A stretch of DNA of 64,000 bases from Aestuariivirga litoralis (lineage in GTDB: Bacteria > Pseudomonadota > Alphaproteobacteria > Rhizobiales > Aestuariivirgaceae): the NCBI RefSeq assembly GCF_003234965.1, contig NZ_QKVK01000006.1, forward strand, positions 246,175 to 310,174, in the 5' to 3' direction. Positions 8,774-19,226 of this stretch are shown here, piece by piece (position 1 is the first letter of the stretch; the number at the start of each line of letters is the position of its first letter). The notes beneath the pieces were generated by a model that worked only from the letters and a program-made list of their open reading frames with translations, made no database searches and was not told where the DNA came from. Position numbers and translations under genes: made by a program.

Positions 8774-9744
8774 TTGAGCGGCTCCACCTCGATGGGCAGG
8801 CCGGGCCGCAGTTGCGGGTTCGCCGCATCGGGCTTTGCCTCCACCAGATAGACCAGCTTGGACCGCGCCGTTTCGGAATAGATCACGGGCGGGGTGTATT
8901 CCGGCTGGCTCGCGACATGGCTGATGACGGCGGTGTTGAGCCCGGCGCAGCCGTCGCACCGGAACTGGATGGCACGGCCCGGCTGGGCCCCCGCAAGCAC
9001 CGTCTCCGGCACGAAGAAGCGCAGCGTCACGTCGGAAGGCTTCAGCAGCGCCACGACGGGCTGGCCCGCCGCCACCCACTCGCCAGGCTTGAAGAACACG
9101 TCGTCCACCCTGGCATCCGCCGGTGCGACTGGCGAAAGGTCGGCCAGCTTCTCCTTCGCCTGCGCCAGCTGCGCCTCCGCCTCGGCAACGCGCGAGGTGG
9201 CGGCGTCGATCTCGGCCCCGCGCGCCGGCAGGCTCGCCACCTGCTCGGAGGCCTTCAGCTCGACGAGGCGCTGCTCATAGAGTTTCACCTGCTCCTGCGC
9301 CTGGTCGAGGCGCGACTGTGCGGCGGTGCCGCTGCTCGCCAGCGTCGCGGCACGGGTAAGCTCCTTCTGCGCCAGGGCAAGGCTTGCCTCGGCCTGGGCA
9401 ATCTGTGCACGGATGATCTCGATTTCCTCCGGGCGCTTTCCGGTGAGCAGGTTGGCGCGCGTGGCCCTTGCCGTTGCCACTGCACCCTCGGCGCGCGCCA
9501 CCTCGGCCCTGAATTGCGCGGGGTCGAGCGTGAACAGCACGGCGCCCTTGTGAACCTCCTGCCCCTTCACCGCCTCGACACTCACGAGGCGGCCGGCCTG
9601 CGGCGTGCCGACCAGCGTCGTCTCGCCCTCGACATAGCCGAGGTAGTTGAACTGCCCCGGCGGCTGCGGCAGCCAGCGGTCGCGGAACAGGAAGGCGGTG
9701 ACCGCCAGCGCCACGATGAGGACGGGGATGATGAGCCGTTTCAC
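8770..9744 (-). CDS. HlyD-family membrane fusion protein (YbhG-like)
   Basis: A 324-residue periplasmic adaptor with an N-terminal membrane anchor (LIIPVLIVALAVTAFLF), a split lipoyl/barrel-sandwich domain (residues about 45-75 and 205-240), and a long alpha-helical hairpin rich in A, E, Q and R (about 75-200). It links the inner-membrane ABC permease to an outer-membrane channel, which is not encoded nearby. The ATG at 9744 overlaps the tetR stop by 4 bp. Confidence 0.92.
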   Translation of the reverse strand: MKRLIIPVLIVALAVTAFLFRDRWLPQPPGQFNYLGYVEGETTLVGTPQAGRLVSVEAVKGQEVHKGAVLFTLDPAQFRAEVARAEGAVATARATRANLLTGKRPEEIEIIRAQIAQAEASLALAQKELTRAATLASSGTAAQSRLDQAQEQVKLYEQRLVELKASEQVASLPARGAEIDAATSRVAEAEAQLAQAKEKLADLSPVAPADARVDDVFFKPGEWVAAGQPVVALLKPSDVTLRFFVPETVLAGAQPGRAIQFRCDGCAGLNTAVISHVASQPEYTPPVIYSETARSKLVYLVEAKPDAANPQLRPGLPIEVEPLK

Positions 9745-10370
9745 GATCGGATGCCCCTGAGGAAAATATCTGCGTGCTGCGCGGCATAGGCCTCGATGTC
9801 GAGGGCCTCCGCACCGATGGGTTCGAACACCGTCTTCCAGATGATGGCGAGCAGCATGGGCCCGATCATCAGCCGCGCGGCGAGGGCGGGATCGACAGCG
9901 CGGAATTCGCCGGATGCGATGCCGCGGCGGATCAGCCCCTCGAACAGCGGCAGGCCCTGGTTGATGACGGTGTCGAGATAGAGCTGGCCCACATCCGGGT
10001 GCGCCCGGCTCTCGGCGATCACGATCTTGATTAACTCCGGAAAGCGCGTGTGGCGAACCTGGGTTGCGAGGAAGGCGAGGATGGTCGCGACCAGCGGCGA
10101 CACGGGGCCCTGGTGAGCCTCCACGATGCCGCGGGCCACGGCGATGTTGGCCCCGGCCAGCTCGTTCACCAGCGCCTTCAGCAGCGCCGTCTTGTCCTTG
10201 AAATAGAGATAGACCCCGGCCTTGCTGAGCCCCGCCCGGGCGGCGACGTCGTCCATCCGGGTGGCGGAAAAGCCCTTCTCGGCGAAAAGCTCCAGCGCCG
10301 CCGCGAGGATCTCGCTGGGGCGGGCCTGTGGGCGACGGGATCCACCCGTTGTTACTGACTGGTTAGTCAT
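9741..10370 (-). CDS. TetR-family transcriptional regulator of the efflux operon
   Basis: A 209-residue regulator. The N-terminal helix-turn-helix (SEILAAALELFAEKGFSATR, then GLSKAGVYLYFKDK) is a standard TetR DNA-binding domain; the C-terminal ligand domain is variable. ATG 10370 is chosen because the protein then starts about 18 residues before the HTH domain. Gene order tetR-hlyD-ATPase-permease matches the E. coli cecR(ybiH)-ybhGFSR locus. A 14 bp inverted repeat over its first codons suggests autorepression of the whole operon. Inducer unknown. Confidence 0.92.
   Translation of the reverse strand: MTNQSVTTGGSRRPQARPSEILAAALELFAEKGFSATRMDDVAARAGLSKAGVYLYFKDKTALLKALVNELAGANIAVARGIVEAHQGPVSPLVATILAFLATQVRHTRFPELIKIVIAESRAHPDVGQLYLDTVINQGLPLFEGLIRRGIASGEFRAVDPALAARLMIGPMLLAIIWKTVFEPIGAEALDIEAYAAQHADIFLRGIRS
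10356..10369. promoter_or_regulatory. Probable TetR operator (TGACT-N4-AGTCA)
   Basis: An inverted repeat with arms TGACT (10356-10360) and AGTCA (10365-10369) separated by GGTT. It covers the first codons of the tetR gene. Its size and position are typical of a TetR operator; assignment to the adjacent regulator is inferred. Confidence 0.5.
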
Positions 10371-10433
10371 AATGGCAAGATAGGTTGTGGCCGGGCGGGA
10401 GTCAAGTCTTGCAGGTCCGTGCCCACCAGGTCC

Positions 10434-10621
10434 GTCATCCCGGGGAAGGCCGGGATCCAGCTTTCTGCGTGGTAGAGTTCGTAACGATTGCTTTCTGGCA
10501 ATTCTCCGACGGCTACACCCCTTAGAGACCCTGCCCAAGAAGGAGCTAGAAGGCCCATTTCAGGCGATCCAGACTGGGTGTGTCGCAACCAAACCTGGAT
10601 CCCGGCCTTCGCCGGGATGAC
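10434..10621. repeat. Inverted pair of a 27 bp palindromic REP-like element
   Basis: Two copies of a 27 bp sequence lie head-to-head in the gap between parC and tetR. Copy one is 10434-10460 (minus strand) and copy two is 10595-10621 (plus strand, CTGGATCCCGGCCTTCGCCG then GGATGAC). They differ at one position. Each copy is itself able to fold through CCCGGC/GCCGGG. The pair could form a large cruciform between the two genes and probably belongs to a dispersed repeat family. Confidence 0.65.
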
Positions 10622-10639
10622 GGCCGAAATGGTGAGGGC

Positions 10640-12889
10640 TCAGGGCGCCCCGAACTTGTTCCGGCTGGGGAAACCCTTGGGCGGAAGCCGGCCGGCCTGG
10701 GCGCGTTCGCCGATCCATTCCTTGAGGTCGGTGACCACGAAGTTGCGGCCAGACGAGTCCGTCCAGCTCAAACCGTCCTTCAGCTTGAAGGCGCGGGCAT
10801 CGCTCAGGCCACCGTCCTTGAACTTCTGCAGGCGCACGCCCTTGCCGCGGGCCATTTCAGGCACCTCGTCGAGCTTGAAGATGATCATCTTGCGGTTCTC
10901 GCCGATGGTGGCGAGGTGCGTCGCGTCAGGCGGCACCACCACGCAGACACAGGCCTCGACAGGCGCCTTGACGTTCAGAACCTGCTTGCCCTTGCGGGTG
11001 TTGGCCACGCAGTCGTCCTCCGGCACCACGAAGCCGTCGCCCTCGGTGGAGGCGAGGAGCCGCTTCGTGCCCGGCACATGCACGAAGAGCGAGACGATTG
11101 AATCCGCCGCATCGAGATCGCACATCAGGCGCACCGGTTCGCCGTGGCCGCGGCCGCCGGGCAGCTTGGCCACATCGAGGGTGAAGAACTTGCCGGATGA
11201 CGAGAACAGCATCACCTTGTCGGTCGACATGGCGTGGAAGGTGAACTGGCCGCGGTCGCCATCCTTGTAGGTGAGGCCGGAGACGTCCTCCATGTGGCCC
11301 TTCATGGTGCGGATCCAGCCCTTCTCGGAGCAGACCACCGTCACCGGCTCCTTCTCGATCATCGCCTGCTCGAAATCGACGTCGATCTCCGGGGCTTCCG
11401 AGAAGTCGGTGCGGCGGCGGCCCAGCGGCGTCTTCTTGGAATACTTCTCTTTGACGCCCTTGATCTCGTCCGCGATCTTCACCCACTGCTCGTCGTCGGA
11501 CTTCAGCAGCGCGTTCAGCGCCTTCTGTTCCTTGGTGAGCTTCTGATGCTCGCCGCGGATTTCCATTTCCTCCAGCTTGCGGAGCGCCCGCAGCCGCATG
11601 TTGAGGATGGCCTCGGCCTGGTTGTCGGTGAGCTTGAAGCGCGCCATCAGCGCGGGCTTCGGCTCGTCCTCCTCGCGGATGATGCGGATCACCTCGTCGA
11701 GGTTCAGGTAGGCGACGAGATAGCCCTCGAGGATCTCGAGCCGGCGCGCGATTTCGGCCAGCCGGAAGTTGGAGCGGCGGACCAGCACGTCCTTGCGGTG
11801 GTCCAGCCACTCGCGCAGCACGTCCTTCAGGCTCATCACCTTCGGCACCTTGCCGTGGCTCAGCACGTTCATGTTGAGCGGGATGCGGCTTTCGAGCTCC
11901 GTGTTGCGGAACAGCTGCTCCATCATCAGGTTCGGGTCGACCGTGCGGGACTTCGGCTCCAGCACGATGCGGATGTCCTCGGCTGACTCGTCGCGCACGT
12001 CGTTGAGCAGCGTGAGCTTCTTGGCGGTCAGGAGCTCGGCGATCTTCTCGATCAGGCGGCTCTTCTGCACCAGATAGGGAATCTCGGTGACCACGATCTG
12101 CCACATGCCGCGCGGCAGCTCCTCCTGCGTCCAGCGGGCGCGCACGCGGAAGCCGCCACGGCCGGTCTTGTAGGCCTCCATGATCGAGGCGCGGTCATCG
12201 ATGATGATGCCGCCCGTGGGGAAGTCAGGCCCCTGCACCAGCTGGGCGATCTTTTCGTCGGTCGCATTGGGCGTCTTGATGAGATGCAGTGCCGCGTCGC
12301 AGAGCTCGGCCGCATTGTGCGGCGGGATCGAGGTCGCCATGCCCACCGCGATGCCGGAGGAACCGTTTGCGAGCAGGTTGGGGAAGGCGCCGGGCAGCAC
12401 CACCGGCTCCTGCACCGAGCCATCATAGTTGGGGCGGAAGTCGACGGTGTCCTCGTCGAGGCCTTCGAGAAGGAGCTTCGCCACCTCCGTCATGCGCGCT
12501 TCGGTGTAGCGGTAGGCGGCAGCCGAGTCGCCGTCGATGTTGCCGAAATTGCCCTGCCCGTCGACGAGCGGATAGCGCGAGGAGAAATCCTGCGCGAGGC
12601 GGACGAGCGCGTCATAGATCGACTGGTCGCCATGCGGGTGATAGCCGCCCATGACGTCGCCGACGATCTTGGCGGACTTCTTGAACGCCGAATTGGGATC
12701 GAGCCTGAGGATCTGCATCACGTGCAGCAGGCGGCGGTGCACCGGCTTCAGCCCGTCGCGCACATCGGGGAGTGCGCGGTGCATGATGGTCGACAGCGCA
12801 TAGGCGAGGTAGCGCTCCTCGAGGGCTTCCTTGAGGTCGATCTTCTCGATGTCTTTCGGGCCTTCCGGCGGGGGAACGTGCTTGCTCAT
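10640..12889 (-). CDS. parC: DNA topoisomerase IV subunit A
   Basis: A 749-residue type IIA topoisomerase subunit that decatenates replicated chromosomes with ParE. The N-terminal breakage-reunion domain has [34 protein letters not shown] and the active-site tyrosine in [11 protein letters not shown] (Tyr about 128). The C-terminal part has degenerate beta-pinwheel blades and lacks a clear GyrA box (QRRGGKG), which favours ParC over GyrA. The residue aligned with the quinolone-linked Ser80 of E. coli ParC is Gln89. It reads away from the methyltransferase with a 10 bp gap. Confidence 0.94.
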   Translation of the reverse strand: MSKHVPPPEGPKDIEKIDLKEALEERYLAYALSTIMHRALPDVRDGLKPVHRRLLHVMQILRLDPNSAFKKSAKIVGDVMGGYHPHGDQSIYDALVRLAQDFSSRYPLVDGQGNFGNIDGDSAAAYRYTEARMTEVAKLLLEGLDEDTVDFRPNYDGSVQEPVVLPGAFPNLLANGSSGIAVGMATSIPPHNAAELCDAALHLIKTPNATDEKIAQLVQGPDFPTGGIIIDDRASIMEAYKTGRGGFRVRARWTQEELPRGMWQIVVTEIPYLVQKSRLIEKIAELLTAKKLTLLNDVRDESAEDIRIVLEPKSRTVDPNLMMEQLFRNTELESRIPLNMNVLSHGKVPKVMSLKDVLREWLDHRKDVLVRRSNFRLAEIARRLEILEGYLVAYLNLDEVIRIIREEDEPKPALMARFKLTDNQAEAILNMRLRALRKLEEMEIRGEHQKLTKEQKALNALLKSDDEQWVKIADEIKGVKEKYSKKTPLGRRRTDFSEAPEIDVDFEQAMIEKEPVTVVCSEKGWIRTMKGHMEDVSGLTYKDGDRGQFTFHAMSTDKVMLFSSSGKFFTLDVAKLPGGRGHGEPVRLMCDLDAADSIVSLFVHVPGTKRLLASTEGDGFVVPEDDCVANTRKGKQVLNVKAPVEACVCVVVPPDATHLATIGENRKMIIFKLDEVPEMARGKGVRLQKFKDGGLSDARAFKLKDGLSWTDSSGRNFVVTDLKEWIGERAQAGRLPPKGFPSRNKFGAP

Positions 12890-12899
12890 GATTCGCGGC

Positions 12900-13772
12900 T
12901 TATAGCATTTCCGGCATGGGGAATTGGATGTGGGAGCCGTTTAGCCCACAGCCGCGGAAATGACGAACGGAAAGTGAACGCGCTAAGCCGTCGCCGCGAA
13001 GAAGATCGCGGCCCGTGCCGAAGGCCGCGCGCAGGGCCTGGGCGGCGCGCTCCGTCACCTCGGCCAGCCGCCCGGCATCGCGCTGCTCGATTTCGGGGCG
13101 AAGCGGGGTGCCCTGGCAGAGGGCCTGGGCCACGTGCTCGGCCGAGGGCGCCCTGCAAGGGAGCGTGACCTTCTCCGCGTGGATGTCGCCGAAGCCTGCC
13201 TCGGCCAGCGTGGCGGTGATGGCCGCGACATCGAAGTAACCGTGCGGGGTGCGGCGGAAGAAGCCGGGCGGATCGTCGGGGAAGGCAGCGGCCACCGTCT
13301 CGTGCACCACGGCCGCGAAGGGATTGCTTTCGAGGTCGTCCCAGACGCTGAGGAAATAGCGCCCGCCCGCGCGCAGCACGCGGCGTGCCTCGCGATAGGC
13401 ACCGAGTCGGTCGGGGAAGAACATGACGCCGAACTGGCAGACCACGGCATCGAAGCTGTTGTCCGCGAAGGGCAGCGCTTGCGCATCGCAGCCCTTGAGG
13501 CGCAGGCGGCGATCGGTGAGCTTGGCGGCAGCGACGTCCAGCATGGCCTGGTTGAGGTCGGTCGCGGTGAGCGTCGCATCGGCTGTGAGCCGGACCAGAA
13601 GCGCCGCCGTGACGGCCCCGGTGCCGGCGGCGATCTCCAGCACGTCATGGGGTGAATGGGCGGCCACGCGGGCCGCCATCTCCGCCGCATAGGGCCTGAA
13701 GAGCATGGGCACCATGTGGCTCTCGTAGAGCGTGGCGACGGTGCTGGAGAAGGCCTTGTCAGTCGCAGCCAT
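12900..13772 (-). CDS. Class I SAM-dependent methyltransferase (UbiE/Methyltransf_11 type)
   Basis: A 290-residue soluble methyltransferase. The SAM site is [12 protein letters not shown] (motif I), followed by ATDLNQAML (motif II), [13 protein letters not shown] (motif III/post) and [19 protein letters not shown] 13772 gives the expected N-terminus; an upstream in-frame GTG at 13811 would add 13 residues. Neighbours parC and rnj do not indicate a substrate. Confidence 0.85.
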   Translation of the reverse strand: MAATDKAFSSTVATLYESHMVPMLFRPYAAEMAARVAAHSPHDVLEIAAGTGAVTAALLVRLTADATLTATDLNQAMLDVAAAKLTDRRLRLKGCDAQALPFADNSFDAVVCQFGVMFFPDRLGAYREARRVLRAGGRYFLSVWDDLESNPFAAVVHETVAAAFPDDPPGFFRRTPHGYFDVAAITATLAEAGFGDIHAEKVTLPCRAPSAEHVAQALCQGTPLRPEIEQRDAGRLAEVTERAAQALRAAFGTGRDLLRGDGLARSLSVRHFRGCGLNGSHIQFPMPEML

Positions 13773-13845
13773 GGCAGTGCCTCGCGCGATCAGGAGAGCA
13801 AGACTATGCACCTCTGCCCCGGGACCGCCACCAACCGGCGGTACG

Positions 13846-15513
13846 TCAGACGCGGGCGACCGACACCTTGACGATGGGCTTCTTGCCCCAAGTCAAATCC
13901 GCCGCGCGGCGCACCGCGGTGCGGATCGTCTCGGCCAGCTGGTTCACGTCCTTGCGGCGCGGCTTCGGCGTCGAGTCGAAGGCCTTCTCCGCCACCTCCA
14001 GCAGATCGCCTTCGAGGCCCGCGGGAACGCCATCGGTGATGAGTTCGATGTCGGCGGCGAGCTCCGCCTTGGCGTCGATCACCACCGAGACGAAGACGAT
14101 GCCGACGAAGGCGAGCTTGCGGCGCTGCTTCGCCGGGCCATCCTCCGAGGGAACGATGAGGCGGCCATCGACATGGAGCCTGCCGAAGGGGGCCTCGTCG
14201 ATGTTCTCCAGCGGGCCGGGGCAAAGGCGCATGATGGTGCCGTCGCGCGGGATCAGCACGTCGCGGATGCCCTGTTCCTCGGCGAAGATGCGGTGGGCGC
14301 GCAGGTGCCGTGGCTCGCCATGCATGGGGATGAGCGCCTTCGGCTTCACCCAGTCATAAAGCAGCGCCAGCTCGCCCTGGCGCGGGTGGCCGGAGGAATG
14401 AACGAGGTCGTCGTCGCCCGTCACCATGTCGATGTCGAGGCGCGCGAGGTTGTTGAGCACGCGGCTCACCTCCTTCTCGTTGCCGGGAATGGTCTTGGAC
14501 GAGAAGATGACGAGATCGCCCGGTTCGAGCGCCACATGCGGGTGCTGGTCCTCGGCGATGCGGGCGATCGCGGCGCGCGGCTCGCCCTGGCTGCCGGTGC
14601 AGAGCAGCATCACCTTGTCGGGCGGGAGATAGCCGAACTCCTCCTGGTCGAGCAGGCGGCCAGAATCATTCAGCATGCCGCAGAGGCGTGCGGCCTCGAT
14701 GGTGTTGCGCATGGCGCGGCCGGCGATGACCACCTCGCGCCCCGTGGCGCGCGCCGCGCGGATCGCGGTGGCAATGCGGTCCAGGTGCGAGGCGAAGGTG
14801 GTGATGGCCACGCGGCCCGTGGCAACCTTCACGATCTCGGTGATGCGCTCGGCCACGTCCTTTTCCGACGGCGAATGGCCCTCGCGCAGCACGTTGGTGG
14901 AATCGCAGACCAGCACGTCCACGCCCTTGGCACCGATCTCGCGCAGGCGCTTCTCGTCCATGCCCTGGCCCAGTACCGGGGTGCGGTCGATCTTCCAGTC
15001 GCCCGAATGGAGCACCGTGCCCTTGTCGGTCTCGATGAGGAGTGCCGTGGGTTCCGGAATGGAATGGGTGACGGAGATGAGCTCGAGGCCGAAGGGGCCG
15101 AGCTTGAATTTCGAACCCACCGGCATGACCTTGACAGGCACCTCTTCGTCGAGGCCCGCCTCCTTCAGCTTCAGCGCCAGGATCTGCGCGGCAAAGGGCG
15201 TGCAGTAGACGGGGCATTGCAGCTGCGGCCAGAGCCAGGCAACCGCGCCCAGGTGATCCTCATGCGCATGGGTGAGGATGAGGCCGTGAAGGCGCGACTT
15301 CTCCGCCGTGATGAAGCCCACGTCGGGCAGAACCACGTCGATGCCGGGGTCGGTCTCCTCGCCGAATTTCACGCCGAGATCGACCATGATCCAGTGCCGG
15401 TCATCGGCCGGGCCATGGCCATAGGCATAGCAGTTCATGCCGATCTCGCCGGTGCCGCCGAGCGGAAGGAAGACGAGTTCGGTGGGGAGCTGGGCTCTGC
15501 GCCGCGCGTTCAT
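13846..15513 (-). CDS. rnj: Ribonuclease J
   Basis: A 555-residue beta-CASP metallo-beta-lactamase nuclease with 5'-exo and endonuclease activity in rRNA and mRNA processing. The zinc motif HAHEDH is at residues 82-87; other metal ligands lie in SGDWKID and VCDSTN. The beta-CASP part includes SGHPRQGE and IPMHGEPRHL, and a C-terminal domain follows. Its ATG (15513) overlaps the birA stop in ATGA, so it is the promoter-distal gene of the nuo-birA-rnj run, an arrangement common in alphaproteobacteria. Confidence 0.95.
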   Translation of the reverse strand: MNARRRAQLPTELVFLPLGGTGEIGMNCYAYGHGPADDRHWIMVDLGVKFGEETDPGIDVVLPDVGFITAEKSRLHGLILTHAHEDHLGAVAWLWPQLQCPVYCTPFAAQILALKLKEAGLDEEVPVKVMPVGSKFKLGPFGLELISVTHSIPEPTALLIETDKGTVLHSGDWKIDRTPVLGQGMDEKRLREIGAKGVDVLVCDSTNVLREGHSPSEKDVAERITEIVKVATGRVAITTFASHLDRIATAIRAARATGREVVIAGRAMRNTIEAARLCGMLNDSGRLLDQEEFGYLPPDKVMLLCTGSQGEPRAAIARIAEDQHPHVALEPGDLVIFSSKTIPGNEKEVSRVLNNLARLDIDMVTGDDDLVHSSGHPRQGELALLYDWVKPKALIPMHGEPRHLRAHRIFAEEQGIRDVLIPRDGTIMRLCPGPLENIDEAPFGRLHVDGRLIVPSEDGPAKQRRKLAFVGIVFVSVVIDAKAELAADIELITDGVPAGLEGDLLEVAEKAFDSTPKPRRKDVNQLAETIRTAVRRAADLTWGKKPIVKVSVARV

Positions 15514-16259
15514 GTGTTTCGCCTCTGGCGTTCAAGTTCGGCGAAGGAGACTTCGCCCGAGTGGATGGGGGTGAGTGTGGTGTCGGCCTCCTCGAGCAGC
15601 AGCGCACCATCGGCTGCCAGTCCCTTGAAAGTGCCGGTGATCCTTCTTGCTCCCGATGTGGCGGTGACACTGCCCCCCATGCCGAGGGCGCGGGCGGCCC
15701 AGTCATCGCGGATCGTGCCGAAGCCCCTGCCCTCGTCCCACTGCGCGAGGCGGCGGGTCAAGCTGGCATCGAGTTCCGCCAGCACGGCGGGCACGGCGAG
15801 GTCCTTGCCCAGCGCGGTGACCGGATAGGGAGTGCCCTCCGGCGCATGGGCGATGTTGACGCCGCAGCCGATGGCGATGCGCGTGGGACTGTCCCCCACC
15901 ACCTCCGGCAGCACGCCGCAGAACTTGGCGCCGCCGATGAGGACATCATTGGGCCACTTGATGCGGGGGCCAAGGTGCGGGCGAAGGGTCATGACCATGT
16001 CGTGCACGGCAAGTGCCGCCACGAAGCTCACCTGGGCTGCGAGATGGGCGGCTTCCGCGATCGAGAACAGGAAGGTGGCGTAGAGGTTTCCGAGCTCGCT
16101 CACCCAGCTGCGGCCGAGCCTGCCACGGCCCAGCGTCTGCTCGTCCGCCAGAAGCCAGAGAGGCCCGCGCTCGCCGTCTTGGGCGAGCCTGCGGGCCTCG
16201 AGATTGGTGGAATCGATCCGGTCGAAATGGCGGACCGGATGTCCCGTCGGGAGGATCAA
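15510..16259 (-). CDS. birA: Biotin--[acetyl-CoA-carboxylase] ligase
   Basis: Activates biotin as biotinyl-AMP and attaches it to the carrier lysine of biotin-dependent carboxylases. It has the family motifs [12 protein letters not shown], the nucleotide-binding [12 protein letters not shown], and [17 protein letters not shown]. There is no N-terminal HTH, so it is a class I monofunctional ligase. I place the start at TTG 16259, overlapping the nuoN stop (TTGA); the next upstream candidate (16313) would add a Gly-rich stretch read from within nuoN. About 249 residues. Confidence 0.9.
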   Translation of the reverse strand: MILPTGHPVRHFDRIDSTNLEARRLAQDGERGPLWLLADEQTLGRGRLGRSWVSELGNLYATFLFSIAEAAHLAAQVSFVAALAVHDMVMTLRPHLGPRIKWPNDVLIGGAKFCGVLPEVVGDSPTRIAIGCGVNIAHAPEGTPYPVTALGKDLAVPAVLAELDASLTRRLAQWDEGRGFGTIRDDWAARALGMGGSVTATSGARRITGTFKGLAADGALLLEEADTTLTPIHSGEVSFAELERQRRNT

Positions 16260-17701
16260 TAGAAGGACTTGGCCGCCGCCGCCGCCACCGCGATCACGGG
16301 GCTCGCGATCCACGGCAGGACGAAGAGCAGCGTGAAGGCGCCCGAGGCATAGGCGATGAGCTTCACCTCGCCGTCCATCGGCTCGAAGGCCTCCTTCGGC
16401 TCGTCGAAATACATGATCTTGACGATCCGGAGGTAGTAATAGGCGCCCACCACCGAGGTGACGACGCCGATGATGGCCAGCGCATAGAGGCCGGCCTTCA
16501 CCGCCGCGAGGAACACGAAATACTTGGCGAAGAAGCCGGCGAGCGGCGGGATGCCGGCCATCGAGAACATCAGCATCGAGAACACGAAGGCCAGGCCCTT
16601 GTGGTTGCGCGAGAGGCCGGCGAGATCCGAAATCTCCTCCACCATGTAGCCCTTGCGGCGCATGGCGAGGATGCAGGCGAAGGAACCGAGCGTCATGATC
16701 ATGTAGATGATCATGTAGAGGACGACGCCCTGGACGCCCTCCTGCGTGCCGGCGGCGAGGCCCACCAGCGCATAGCCCATGTTGGCGATCGAGGAATAGG
16801 CCAGCAGGCGCTTGATGTTGCTCTGGCCGATGGCCGCGAAAGCGCCCAGCGCCATGGAGGCGATCGAAATGAAGACGATGATCTGGCCCCAGGCGGGCTG
16901 GATCGCCCCGAAGGCCTCCATCATGGTGCGGGTGATCAGCGCCACGGCGGCAACCTTGGGGGCCGCAGCGAAGAAGGCGGTGACCGGCGTGGGGGCGCCT
17001 TCATAGACATCCGGCGTCCACATGTGGAAGGGCACGGCGGAGATCTTGAAGGCAAGGCCCGCGATCACGAAGACCAGGCCGAAGACGGCTCCGATCGTCG
17101 CACCATTGTTGGTGAGATAGTTGGCGATGGCGGGGAACTCGGTCGAGCCGGTGAAGCCATAGACCAGCGATGCGCCATAGAGCAGCATGCCCGAGGAGAG
17201 GGCACCCAGCACGAAATACTTGAGGCCGGCTTCCGAGGCCCTGGCCGAGTCGCGGTTGATGGCGGCCAGCACATAGAGCGACAGCGACTGCAGTTCGAGG
17301 CCCATGTAGAGGGCGATCAGGTTGTTGGCCGAGATCATCAGCATCATGCCGATGGTGGCCAGCAGGATGAGCACGGGATACTCGAAGCGCTGCGAGCCGT
17401 CCCGCTTCATGAAGCTGACGGAGAGGACCAGGGCCGCGGCAGAACCGAAGAGTGCGAGCACCTTCATCACCTTGGCAAAGGTATCGACCATCAGGGCGCC
17501 GTGGAAGGCCACCGCCTGGTGATCGGGTGCGAAGATGACGAGGAGTGCGGTGATGGCCAGCGCGATGAGCGCGCCGAGCGTCACCGTGTCGGAGGCGTCG
17601 CCCTTGCGGAAGACGCCGAGCATGAGCAGTGCGAGCGTCAGCACCGCCAGCACGATCTCGGGCAGGGCGGCCACGGCGTCGGCCTGTTGGAGGATCCACA
17701 T
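16256..17701 (-). CDS. nuoN: NADH-quinone oxidoreductase subunit N
   Basis: A 481-residue proton-pumping antiporter-like subunit of complex I with about 14 membrane helices. Conserved features include the antiporter core segment [21 protein letters not shown], with the helix-breaking Lys region, and [13 protein letters not shown]. It is the last nuo gene, with a 13 bp gap after nuoM and a stop overlapping the probable TTG start of birA. Confidence 0.97.
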   Translation of the reverse strand: MWILQQADAVAALPEIVLAVLTLALLMLGVFRKGDASDTVTLGALIALAITALLVIFAPDHQAVAFHGALMVDTFAKVMKVLALFGSAAALVLSVSFMKRDGSQRFEYPVLILLATIGMMLMISANNLIALYMGLELQSLSLYVLAAINRDSARASEAGLKYFVLGALSSGMLLYGASLVYGFTGSTEFPAIANYLTNNGATIGAVFGLVFVIAGLAFKISAVPFHMWTPDVYEGAPTPVTAFFAAAPKVAAVALITRTMMEAFGAIQPAWGQIIVFISIASMALGAFAAIGQSNIKRLLAYSSIANMGYALVGLAAGTQEGVQGVVLYMIIYMIMTLGSFACILAMRRKGYMVEEISDLAGLSRNHKGLAFVFSMLMFSMAGIPPLAGFFAKYFVFLAAVKAGLYALAIIGVVTSVVGAYYYLRIVKIMYFDEPKEAFEPMDGEVKLIAYASGAFTLLFVLPWIASPVIAVAAAAAKSFY

Positions 17702-17714
17702 GGGTCGGAGGTCC

Positions 17715-19226
17715 TTACTGCAGCGAGGCGGTCGCCAGCAGGTGCGCTGCGGCGGCGGCCTCGTTCAAGGGCTTGATGATGCCTTCGACCGTGGGGCCGA
17801 AGATATTGAGGATCGGGGCCGGATAGGCGCCGAAGAAGATGGTGAGGATCACCAGCGGCAGCAGCGTGGCGAGCTCGCGCGGGGTGACGTCCGGCAGGTG
17901 CATCAGCGCGGGCTTGGTCAGCTTGCCGAAGACCACGCGGCGGTAGAGCCACAGCGCATAGGCCGCCGAGAGGATGACGCCCGTGGTGGCGAAGAAGGCA
18001 ACCCAGGTGCTGGACTTGAAGGCACCCATCAGCGACAGGAACTCGCCGATGAAGCCTGACGTGCCCGGCAGGCCGACATTCGCCATGGTGAAGACCATGA
18101 AGATGAAGGCATAGAGCGGCATGTTGTTGACGAGCCCGCCATAGGCCGCGATCTCGCGCGTGTGCATGCGGTCATAGACCACGCCGACGCAGAGGAAGAG
18201 CGCCCCCGAGACGAGCCCGTGGCTGATCATCTGGAACATGGCGCCGTCGATGCCCTGGCGGTTCAGCGCGAAGATGCCCATGGTCACGAAGCCCATGTGG
18301 GCAACGGACGAGTAGGCGATCAGCTTCTTCATGTCCTCCTGCATCAGCGCCACGAGCGACGTGTAGATAATGGCGACGACGGAAAGGAAGAACACGAAGT
18401 CCTGGAAGTAGACGGAGGCATCCGGGAACATCGGCAGCGAGAAGCGCAGGAAGCCGTAGCCGCCCATCTTCAGGAGGATCGCCGCCAGGATGACGGAACC
18501 GGCGGTCGGCGCCTCGACGTGGGCGTCGGGGAGCCAGGTGTGCACCGGCCACATCGGCATCTTCACCGCGAAGGAAGCGAAGAAGGCCAGCCACAGCCAC
18601 TTCTGCGCTTCCGGCGTGAAGTTCGGGTGGGCGAGGAGCTGGGTGATGTCGGTCGTGCCGCTCGTCCAGTACATGTAGATGATGGCGAGCAGCATGAGCA
18701 CCGAGCCCAGCAGCGTGTAGAGGAAGAACTTGAAGCTCGCATAGACGCGGCGCGGGCCGCCCCAGATGCCGATGATGAGGAACATCGGGATGAGGCCTGC
18801 CTCGAAGAAGAGGTAGAAGAGCACGATGTCGAGCGAGCAGAACACGCCGATCATCAGCGTCTCGAGCACCAGGAAGGCGATCATGTATTCCTTCACCCGC
18901 TTCGTGACGTGCCACGAGGCGAGGATGCAGATCGGCATCAGGAAGGTGGTCAGGATGACAAAGGGCATGGAGATGCCGTCGACGCCCAGCTTGTAGGAGG
19001 CGGCCGTGCCGAGCCAGCCATGCTCCTCCACGAACTGGAAGCCCGCGGCATTGGGGTCGAAGCCGATCCAGATCAGGAGCGATACGAGGAAGGTGACGAT
19101 GGTCGTCCACAACGCGCCCCAGCGCACGTTGCGCAGCGCCGTCTGGTCCTCACCCCGCACCATGAGGATGAAGAGCACGCCCAGCAGCGGCAGGAAGGTG
19201 ATGACCGAGAGAATGGGCCAGGACAT
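17715..19226 (-). CDS. nuoM: NADH-quinone oxidoreductase subunit M
   Basis: A 503-residue antiporter-like subunit of the complex I membrane arm. Diagnostic segments are [38 protein letters not shown] and [14 protein letters not shown] 19226 overlaps the nuoL stop by one base (TGATG), showing translational coupling. Confidence 0.97.
   Translation of the reverse strand: MSWPILSVITFLPLLGVLFILMVRGEDQTALRNVRWGALWTTIVTFLVSLLIWIGFDPNAAGFQFVEEHGWLGTAASYKLGVDGISMPFVILTTFLMPICILASWHVTKRVKEYMIAFLVLETLMIGVFCSLDIVLFYLFFEAGLIPMFLIIGIWGGPRRVYASFKFFLYTLLGSVLMLLAIIYMYWTSGTTDITQLLAHPNFTPEAQKWLWLAFFASFAVKMPMWPVHTWLPDAHVEAPTAGSVILAAILLKMGGYGFLRFSLPMFPDASVYFQDFVFFLSVVAIIYTSLVALMQEDMKKLIAYSSVAHMGFVTMGIFALNRQGIDGAMFQMISHGLVSGALFLCVGVVYDRMHTREIAAYGGLVNNMPLYAFIFMVFTMANVGLPGTSGFIGEFLSLMGAFKSSTWVAFFATTGVILSAAYALWLYRRVVFGKLTKPALMHLPDVTPRELATLLPLVILTIFFGAYPAPILNIFGPTVEGIIKPLNEAAAAAHLLATASLQ

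Noticed and set aside
16013..17776. 587-residue plus-strand frame opposite birA and nuoN
   Set aside because: Composition is His/Arg/Glu-biased as expected from antisense reading of membrane-protein genes; no domain is visible and the opposite strand is nuoN/birA.
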